Of a stretch of 13,955 nt of DNA, positions 7,283 to 13,955 are shown one piece after another. The notes beneath the pieces are model-generated. The model was not told the origin of the DNA. It was given only the letters and a program-made list of their open reading frames with translations, and ran no database searches. The position numbers and the translations under genes were made by a program. How positions within the stretch are numbered: position 1 is the first letter of the stretch; each line of letters starts with the position of its first letter. The stretch lies in assembly GCA_902478945.1 (NCBI GenBank), contig CABSMX010000053.1:1-13955 (forward strand), given 5' to 3'. This DNA comes from an uncultured Collinsella sp. Its GTDB lineage: Bacteria; Actinomycetota; Coriobacteriia; Coriobacteriales; Coriobacteriaceae.

Positions 7283-7681
7283 TTAGGCTGGGCCGATGTC
7301 CATGCTGGCGATTAGGTCGATGTTGGTGTTGAGGAGATTCTTCAACACGACGTCACCCATGCGGATGGGGGCTTCGACGACCAGGTCGCGGATGAGGTCC
7401 ATGGCTTGGGCGTGGAGTGCCAGCGGGATGGCTTCGGCCGTGCGCACGGGTAGCAGCGCCTCGTCGCCGCCGGATACGGCCACGGTGGTGGTGAGCACGC
7501 GCATGGGGCAGGTGAGCTCCTGGTGCGCGAATTTATCGCCGCGCGGGCAGCTGTTGCCGGTTACGGAGCGCACCTCTGCCACGGCGCCGCCTGCGTCACG
7601 CTCCACCTCCACGGTCAGGAGGCATTCGGATGGGCAGGTGGTGCAGTTGAACTGCAATGTCTCGGTCACATTCGTGCTCAT
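7283..7681 (-). CDS. DUF1667 protein, third gene of a GlpA-type redox operon
   Basis: Small 132-aa cysteine-rich protein of the DUF1667 family, commonly encoded last in operons with a GlpA-like enzyme and an FAD/NAD oxidoreductase; its exact role is not established. The pattern C13-x2-C16-x3-C20 (CTTCPSEC), then C45 (SCPRG) and C58 (LTCPMR), suggests a metal or Fe-S site and an electron-transfer or maturation role. This is inference. The chosen ATG (7681) has GAGG within the 3' end of the upstream gene, 9 or so bases before; that gene's stop (7686-7688) is only 4 bases away, so translation is probably coupled. A start at 7699 is possible but would use the Shine-Dalgarno sequence itself as codons. 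The frame is intact although the gene before it carries a nonsense codon. Confidence 0.88.
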   Translation of the reverse strand: MSTNVTETLQFNCTTCPSECLLTVEVERDAGGAVAEVRSVTGNSCPRGDKFAHQELTCPMRVLTTTVAVSGGDEALLPVRTAEAIPLALHAQAMDLIRDLVVEAPIRMGDVVLKNLLNTNIDLIASMDIGPA

Positions 7682-7685
7682 GGCC

Positions 7686-9086
7686 TTACGCCTCCTCAAC
7701 GGGGTCGACGGATAGGACTATCTCGCTGGCGCCCAGGTCGAGCGCTTGCTGGATGACTTTCGCCGGCAGTGGGAAGCTCTCCATGACGCTCGGTTTAAAC
7801 AGGCGGACCTTGCCTGCAAAAAGTTCCTCGTCGCCTGCCAGAATACGTACGCGGGCGACGTCGACCGGTCGGCGCACGCGGAAGTTGAGTTTGGTGAGTG
7901 TCACAGCCGTAATGCGTCCCGGCAGTGCGTAGCCAGCGATACCGGCAGGGGAGACCGTGAGCTAGCAACTTGGGTCCGCAACACCGGACTCGACATCCGC
8001 GCTGCTACCCAGCGCGTACGCCGCCGCAGCCGCACCGGCACGCTCGGACTCGGTCGTCACGTTGTCGGCCAGGTCGTGCACGTGCAGCACGTTGCCGCAG
8101 GCAAAGATGCCCGGCACGCCCGTTTGCAGGCTCTGGTCTACCACGGCGCCGCGCGTACGGGGGTCCAGCTCCACGCCCGCGGCAACCGAAAGCTCGTTCT
8201 CGGGAATCAGACCCACCGAAAGCAGTAGCGTGTCGCACGGAACAACGCGCTCGGTTCCCGGAATGGGCGTCAGGTGCTCGTCGACCTGACTCACCTCGAC
8301 GGCCTCAACGCGATCGTGACCGATCACGCGCGTCACGGTGGTGGATAGGTGCAGCGGAATGCCAAAGTCGTCCAGACAGTTCTTGACGTTGCGACGCAGA
8401 CCGTTGGCGTACGGCATGAGCTCGTACACGCCCTCGACGGAAATCCCCTCGAGCGTGCAGCGGCGCGCCATGATAAGCCCGATGTCGCCTGAGCCCAAAA
8501 TGACGGCGCGCGAGCCGGGCTTGAGGTTTTCGATATTGATGTATCGCTGCGCCAGGCCCGCCGTAAACACGCCGGCGGGGCGGCTGCCGGGGATCTTGAT
8601 TTCGCTGCGAGTGCGCTCGCGGCACCCCATGGCAAGGACGACCGCGCGTCCGGTGAGCTGCAACATGCCGGCACGGCTCATGAGCGTGACGGTATGGACT
8701 GCGGCATCTCCCGCGCCCTCGTCCGTGCCCGGGTCGCCTGCGCCTCCGCCCTCGCCCAAATCAATCCCAAGCACCATGCTGCCCAGGAACAGCGCAATGT
8801 CGGTCGCACGCACCTGGTCGATAAAGCGCTGCGCGTACTCGGGACCGGTGAGCTCCTGCTTAAAGTGCGAAAGGCCAAAACCGGGGTGGATGCACTGGCG
8901 CAGAATGCCGCCCAGATGTTGTTCGCGTTCAACGATGGCCACGTGCGCACCGGCCTTTTGCGCGGCAAGCGCGGCTGCCATACCGGCGGGGCCGCCGCCG
9001 ATAACGACCACATCGAACGCCTGCGTCTGTACTGCCTCCGTAGTTCCGACCTCTGCACGTTCGTCGCGCATATCAAGCGATGCCAT
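7686..9086 (-). pseudogene. FAD/NAD-dependent oxidoreductase interrupted by an in-frame TAG
   Basis: Pyridine-nucleotide-disulfide-type flavoprotein, second gene of the redox operon. It starts at the ATG at 9086, one base after the stop of the GlpA-like gene. The first 374 residues hold the FAD-binding GGGPAG (30-35), LRQC with C65, AMGCRER (152-158), the NAD-binding GSGDIG (198-203) and the second FAD contact FACGN (328-332). Codon 375 is TAG (7962-7964). Reading on in the same frame gives 91 more residues (LTVSPAGIAGYALPGRI...) that look like the normal C-terminal domain of this family and end at TAA 7686-7688. One change such as CAG to TAG explains it. It is either a nonsense mutation, a sequence error, or stop-codon readthrough; the truncated product would still contain both nucleotide-binding domains. 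A Gly/Asp-rich loop (residues 111-128) is a local oddity. Confidence 0.86.
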
Positions 9087-9087
9087 C

Positions 9088-10569
9088 CTAGCGCACCCCC
9101 TTCAGCGGTCCTTCAACCAACCAGGATCCGGCGTCCTCCAACAGCACTTCGCTAGGGCCGCAGCCCAGCTCGCGCGCGAGGATCGCCACTACGCGGCTCT
9201 GGCAAAAACCACTCTGGCACCGACCCATGCCGGCACGACAGCGGCGTTTGACGCCCTCGACCGAAACCGCGCCCGGACGGCGTCGAATCGCGGCCACGAT
9301 CTCGGCCTCGGGCACTGTCTCGCAGCGGCAGACGATCTGCCCCCATGCGGGGTCGGACTCAATGAGCTCTTCCTTGCGCGCAAGCGGGGCGCGGTCAAAG
9401 TCATCCGGCGCGCGGCGAATCGGGTCCCAATCGTCCCGTTCGCGTAGGGCCACGCCGGCATCGCGCAGCACCTGCTCCATGCGCTCGGCAATGGCTGGCG
9501 CGCTCGCCACGCCCGGCGACTGAATGCCCGCCGCCTGGAACAGCCCCGGCACCACGGCCGACTGCCCAATAAAGAAGTCATTCGTTCCCTTAATGACCGG
9601 GCGACCGCCGGCAAACGCGCGCACCACACGACGTGTGTCCAGGTCGGGCACCAGCTTGCGCGCGCCGCTCAGCAGCGCGTTGACATCGCTCGCATAGGTC
9701 TGCGTGTCGCCCGGCTCGCGCACGGCGGCCGTCGCGGTAATCACGGTGTTGCCGTGTACGGTGCCCGTGACGATAACGCCCTTGGACACCGGCGTGGGAA
9801 CGGGGTAGAGCGGCATGAGCGCGCGCGGCTCTTTGTCGAGCACCACGATGTTGCCCTGGCGCCAGACCATCTGGAACTCCTCGGCGCCCGCCTTATGCGA
9901 AATGTTCGCGGCACCGTTGCCCGCGGCGTTGATCAGGTAACGACAGCGCACGTCTCCGGCGGGCGTTGCCAGCGTAAAGCGCGTGCGGCCCTTGCCGTCG
10001 GCAGCAGCGTCCTCGCCGTGCGAGCTGGCAACCTCAATCACCTCCACCGGTGCGGAGCGCATAAACGTTACTCCGTTGGCAACGGCGTTCTCCAGCGCGG
10101 CGATGGCCACTTCAAACGGGTCGACGTAACCGGTCAAAGGGCACCACAACGCGCACGTCGCCTTAGCACTCGCGCGCGGTTCCAGCTCGTGGGTGCGCTT
10201 GGGGCCGATAATCGACAGCTCGGGCACGCCGTTGGCAAGGCCGTTGCTGCGCAGCTTCTCCAGGTGCGCGCGGTCTTCATCGTTGAAACCCAGCACCATC
10301 GACCCGGTGCGGCAAAACAAAAATCCCAGCTCCTGGGCCCATGTGCCATATAGCTCGCAACCACGGGCGTTGACCTGCGCCTTTACGGTTCCCGGTGCTG
10401 GATCGTAGCCGGCGTGCACCAGGCCGCCGTTGGCCTTTGAGGCGCCCAGTGCGATGTCGTTGGCCGCCTCGACCACGCAAATGGACAGGTCGTAGCGCGC
10501 GAGCTGCCGCGCGATGGCGCATCCCGTGATGCCCGCGCCCACAATCGCGATATCAAACGTTTCCGTCAC
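9088..10569 (-). CDS. GlpA-like FAD-dependent oxidoreductase with C-terminal BFD [2Fe-2S] domain
   Basis: First gene of the redox operon, 493 aa. The N-terminal FAD-binding Rossmann motif is VGAGITG (about residues 10-16), followed by the D-amino-acid-oxidase/GlpA fold with SKANGGLVHAGYD. The C-terminal BFD-like domain begins at IVCRC and carries cysteines C414, C416, C451 and C456 (plus C444), the usual pattern for a [2Fe-2S] cluster. By family and neighbours it is best read as the catalytic subunit of an anaerobic-type glycerol-3-phosphate dehydrogenase, giving dihydroxyacetone phosphate; another 2-hydroxyacid substrate is possible because no glycerol kinase or facilitator gene lies here. 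It starts with GTG at 10569, with GGGAGG 4 bases upstream. The next gene begins one base after its TAG stop. A palindromic operator overlaps its predicted transcription start. Confidence 0.9.
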   Translation of the reverse strand: MTETFDIAIVGAGITGCAIARQLARYDLSICVVEAANDIALGASKANGGLVHAGYDPAPGTVKAQVNARGCELYGTWAQELGFLFCRTGSMVLGFNDEDRAHLEKLRSNGLANGVPELSIIGPKRTHELEPRASAKATCALWCPLTGYVDPFEVAIAALENAVANGVTFMRSAPVEVIEVASSHGEDAAADGKGRTRFTLATPAGDVRCRYLINAAGNGAANISHKAGAEEFQMVWRQGNIVVLDKEPRALMPLYPVPTPVSKGVIVTGTVHGNTVITATAAVREPGDTQTYASDVNALLSGARKLVPDLDTRRVVRAFAGGRPVIKGTNDFFIGQSAVVPGLFQAAGIQSPGVASAPAIAERMEQVLRDAGVALRERDDWDPIRRAPDDFDRAPLARKEELIESDPAWGQIVCRCETVPEAEIVAAIRRRPGAVSVEGVKRRCRAGMGRCQSGFCQSRVVAILARELGCGPSEVLLEDAGSWLVEGPLKGVR

Positions 10570-10586
10570 AGTGCCTCCCAGACAAG

Positions 10587-10601
10587 TTGACAGGCTGTCA
10601 A
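10587..10601. promoter_or_regulatory. Perfect operator-like palindrome TTGACAG-G-CTGTCAA
   Basis: A 15-bp perfect inverted repeat around a single central base. It covers the predicted +1 to +15 of the minus-strand redox operon and at the same time the -35 box of a predicted plus-strand promoter. That is the position expected for a dimeric repressor binding site. The regulator is not encoded in the window; the symmetry would suit TetR- or GntR-type proteins, which is inference. Confidence 0.6.
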
Positions 10602-10613
10602 TAGGACTATCCT
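10587..10613 (+). promoter_or_regulatory. Possible divergent promoter reading into the structured gap
   Basis: TTGACA (10587-10592, perfect -35) and TATCCT (10608-10613) are 15 bases apart, slightly short. Transcription would begin near 10620, just before the folded segment 10623-10729 and the stem-loop array. It shares its -35 with the operator palindrome. Confidence 0.38.
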
Positions 10614-10636
10614 ACGGTCTGCACACCTCCAGTCCA
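10609..10636 (-). promoter_or_regulatory. Possible promoter of the redox operon
   Basis: On the minus strand TGGACT (plus 10631-10636) is a 4/6 -35 box and TAGGAT (plus 10609-10614) a 4/6 -10 box, spaced 16 bp. The start would fall near 10602, immediately before the operator palindrome, giving a leader of about 33 nt before the GTG start. Confidence 0.4.
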
Positions 10637-10729
10637 GCGGCAATGCGGCGAACAGCCCCGCTGTATCCGCAAGCGGCAGGCGAGGGGAGACTCAGGACCA
10701 TCGGCGACCTCGTCTGCCGTCCCTGGTGT
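10623..10729 (+). ncRNA. Candidate structured RNA (three-way junction)
   Basis: The segment closes on itself: ACACC (10623-10627) pairs with GGTGT (10725-10729). Inside are two arms. CAGCGG (10635-10640) pairs with CCGCTG (10658-10663), continued by GGC/GCC around a GAACA loop. CGGCAGGCGAGG (10674-10685) pairs with CCTCGTCTGCCG (10708-10719), its one imperfect pair being G-U on the plus strand. The stretch AACAGCCCCGCTGTA and the loop GACTCAGGACC faintly recall the conserved parts of cobalamin riboswitches, but the pairing differs and the core is incomplete, so that family is not asserted. No gene lies within it. Confidence 0.42.
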
Positions 10730-10738
10730 CAGAAGTTT

Positions 10739-11197
10739 GTCTCGTTCTGTAACAGTAAGCAGAAGAACTGGGTTCTAGATGTTACAGATCGAGACGTTTG
10801 CCAGGCGGGTCCTCCGTTTGTCTTGATTTGTAACTGTAAGAGGAGAAAATCGGTCCTATGTGTTACAGATTGAGATTTAAAGTCATGGAGAGATTCTTCT
10901 GTCTCGATCTGTAACATCTAGGGACCGTTTTGGGGTCTAGATGTTACAGATTTAGATGAACCTATCAGTCGGTTTCGAATGTCTCAATCTGTAACGGTTA
11001 GACCTGTTTTTGCCGAGTTGTTGTTACAGATTGAGATATTGAGATTGGACGTTTTCCTTTGTCTCAATCTGTAACAGACAGAAGGGTTTCTGACCCCTAG
11101 TTGTTACAGAAGGAGATTGAAGTCGGGGAGGGGTCACTGTGTCTCGATCTGTAACACCTAGACCCGGATTCCGCTCCCACCTGTTACAGATTGAGAT
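10739..11197 (+). repeat. Regular array of 12 alternating inverted repeats forming six stem-loops
   Basis: Twelve 16-bp repeats alternate between GTCTCRATCTGTAACA and its reverse complement. Forward copies start at 10739, 10820, 10901, 10981, 11061 and 11141; inverted copies at 10780, 10861, 10942, 11022, 11102 and 11182. Every spacer inside a pair is exactly 25 nt, and every spacer between pairs is 23 or 24 nt, giving units of 80-81 bp. Spacers differ strongly from one another. Each pair folds to a 16-bp stem. By my count 11 imperfect arm positions are G-U on the plus strand and 5 are true mismatches. Several loops add inner pairs of differing sequence: AGAA/TTCT, AGGA/TCCT, TCTAG/CTAGA, GGG/CCC. 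The region is more AT-rich than its surroundings. It is not a normal CRISPR: orientation alternates, repeats are short, and no cas gene is present. Confidence 0.93.
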
Positions 11198-11297
11198 GTT
11201 TGTGTCCGCACCGGCCCCGCTTGCAACCGTAGTCCCATATAAACAAACCCCGTGGTAAACTTGACCGAACTGTAAATATTCCGAAAGGTACACCTCA

Positions 11298-11728
11298 ATG
11301 TCCAAGTACATCTCCGAGCTCATGTCGCCGCAGCTTATGGGCGTCATCTATGCCTTTGTTGGCTTTATCATCCCCTGTATGTGCTGTCGGTTGTCTATGT
11401 GTTCATCGACGCTCGCCGCCGCGGCGCCAGCGCCTACGTGGCATGGGGCATCATCGCCCTCATCCCGTTTGTAGGCCTCATTGCGTACCTGGTCCTGCGT
11501 CCGCACTCCTACGCGTCCGACCGCGAGGAGCAGGAGCTGGACATGGCCCTGCGCGAGCGCCAACTTGCCCAGTACGGCACCTGCCCGCAGTGCGGCGCGC
11601 CCATCGAGAAGGACTTTGTTGTCTGCCCGGTGTGCGATACCCAGGTTCGCAACGTCTGCCCCAGCTGCCATCGCCCGCTCGATGCGCACTGGAAGGTCTG
11701 TCCCTACTGCCGAACTCGCATCCAGTAA
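11298..11728 (+). pseudogene. Small two-TM membrane protein with double zinc ribbon, frameshifted
   Basis: ATG at 11298 follows GAAAGG (11283-11288) by 9 bases and encodes MSKYISELMSPQLMG and the start of a first membrane helix. The frame then breaks at the C-run 11372-11375 and would stop at 11472-11474 after 58 codons. From 11375 the -1 frame continues the same protein: rest of helix 1 (LYVLSVVYVFIDARRRG), helix 2 (AYVAWGIIALIPFVGLIAYLVL), an acidic linker and four CxxC knuckles (CPQC, CPVC, CPSC, CPYC). One extra C would restore a 143-residue protein. The helix pair resembles the PLDc N-terminal membrane domain, followed by a double zinc ribbon; function unknown. Causes could be a real mutation, a homopolymer error, or -1 slippage on CCCC, since the P-site CCC can re-pair at 11372-11374. 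Confidence 0.82.
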
Positions 11729-11833
11729 CGCATCCATCGCCGGGCCGGCCGCAAGCCACGGGCACCGCGCGTCCCGCGCAAGCCACGCGCGCCCCACACC
11801 CCGCGCCCACACGATGAAGCATGCGTAGAAAAT

Positions 11834-11864
11834 CGCCCGCCGTGCCATTAAGGTGCGGCGGGCG
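11834..11864 (+). terminator. Terminator-like hairpin between the zinc-ribbon gene and thrS
   Basis: CGCCCGCCG (11834-11842) pairs perfectly with CGGCGGGCG (11856-11864), loop 13 nt. On the plus strand it is followed only by CTTGTAT; on the minus strand by ATTTTC. It abuts the -35 box of thrS. The GC-rich spacer before it (11729-11833) shows no gene, only a short direct repeat GCAAGCCACG. Confidence 0.55.
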
Positions 11865-11865
11865 C

Positions 11866-11893
11866 TTGTATACCAAGGCAACCTGCCTATAAT
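11866..11893 (+). promoter_or_regulatory. thrS promoter
   Basis: TTGTAT (-35, 11866-11871) and a perfect TATAAT (-10, 11888-11893) are 16 bp apart, about 70 bases upstream of thrS. Transcription should start near 11900. Confidence 0.75.
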
Positions 11894-11936
11894 GATGCAA
11901 GTCAAAAACGCCGAGCGCATCGCACGCACTTGCATC
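11894..11936. promoter_or_regulatory. Inverted repeat at the thrS transcription start
   Basis: GATGCAAGT (11894-11902) is repeated inverted as ACTTGCATC (11928-11936). The left half lies between the -10 box and +3, so most of it would not be in the mRNA. This points to paired DNA half-sites for a regulator, about three helical turns apart, rather than an RNA hairpin. If transcription starts earlier than predicted an RNA stem is possible. Confidence 0.45.
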
Positions 11937-11963
11937 AGGCATCCGAGAGGAGAAAACATACCC

Positions 11964-13727
<1,764 letters not shown>

Positions 13728-13749
13728 CACAAACAATACAAGAATTAAC

Positions 13750-13784
13750 AAAGGCGATCGTCCTCGCGGGCGGTCGCCTTTTTT
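13750..13784 (+). terminator. Rho-independent terminator after thrS (first of two)
   Basis: AAAGGCGA (13750-13757) pairs with TCGCCTTT (13774-13781), with further imperfect pairing inside, followed by a T-tract to 13784. It begins 23 bases after the thrS stop. Confidence 0.88.
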
Positions 13785-13798
13785 GTTGTCTATAGAAG

Positions 13799-13826
13799 AA
13801 AAGCCGCTGTTTAGAGCGGCTTTTTT
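13799..13826 (+). terminator. Second tandem terminator after thrS
   Basis: AAAAGCCGCT (13799-13808) pairs perfectly with AGCGGCTTTT (13815-13824), loop 6 nt, T-tract to 13826. The A-tract on the other side makes it bidirectional in form. Both terminators end in TTTTTTGTTGT. Confidence 0.88.
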
Positions 13827-13955
13827 GTTGTGCAAAAAGGTACAGGTTTTTGTAGAGGGGTATGGAGATACGCCCATTCGCGGCGCATTTTGTGCAATCT
13901 GGTAGTGTCGAGAAAGTTGGTGTAGAGCCCGATCCGAAGCGAGTCGGCCCGGCGT
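13827..13955. other. Gene-free right edge
   Basis: No convincing coding frame, tRNA or clear promoter is seen. A small CCGA...TCGG inverted pair near 13932-13945 may be part of a structure cut by the window end. Confidence 0.4.

Noticed and set aside
10600..10730. Cobalamin riboswitch
   Set aside because: Only short stretches resemble the consensus, the conserved core is incomplete and the best pairing differs, so it is listed only as an unnamed structured RNA.
10739..11197. CRISPR array
   Set aside because: Repeats alternate in orientation, are only 16 bp, spacers are 23-25 nt, and no cas gene or leader is present. Recorded as a repeat array instead.
10514..11347. Short frames in the structured gap (10514-10873 +, 10729-10917 -, 11024-11347 -)
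   Set aside because: They translate the repeats and spacers, have no convincing ribosome binding sites, and cross hairpins.

Overview
The window looks like a stretch of high-GC gut Actinomycetota chromosome of the Coriobacteriia, most probably Collinsella or a close relative. This rests on the gene order clpX-valS-folC, C/G-ending codon use, the protein sequences, and gaps filled with long palindromes. No database search was possible, so the genus is an inference. Bases 1-31 are leftover Nextera/Tn5 library adapter, so the left edge is an artificial contig end and clpX is cut there.

Layout, left to right. (1) clpX (5'-truncated, +), terminator, a long leader with palindrome A, valS (+), palindrome B (an inverted relative of A), a terminator just before the ribosome binding site of folC, and folC (+). 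(2) Palindrome C and a hairpin, then a minus-strand M24 Xaa-Pro-type peptidase with palindrome D upstream of it. (3) A minus-strand three-gene redox operon of the glycerol-3-phosphate-dehydrogenase type: a GlpA-like FAD enzyme with a C-terminal [2Fe-2S] domain, an FAD/NAD oxidoreductase broken by an in-frame TAG, and a DUF1667 protein. (4) A 728-bp gene-free gap (10570-11297). It holds overlapping divergent promoters around a perfect operator palindrome, a candidate three-way-junction RNA, and a very regular array of twelve 16-bp repeats in alternating orientation, which make six stem-loops. (5) A small membrane/zinc-ribbon gene with a one-base frameshift, then thrS (+), which lacks the usual N-terminal TGS domain, then two tandem terminators.

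How the parts fit. ClpX is the protein-quality-control unfoldase. ValRS and ThrRS charge tRNAs. FolC makes and polyglutamylates folate. The peptidase recycles proline peptides. The redox trio probably oxidises glycerol 3-phosphate or a similar substrate and passes electrons through FAD and Fe-S centres.

The most unusual content is non-coding. Several gaps carry long hairpins whose two arms match each other although arm sequence differs from element to element. In most of them the imperfect pairs are G-U wobbles on one strand only, which suggests they act as RNA. The 10739-11197 array is the strongest candidate for something undescribed. Two coding lesions (TAG at 7962-7964; lost C at 11372-11375) may be real or single-base sequence errors, and the adapter at the contig start calls for caution.
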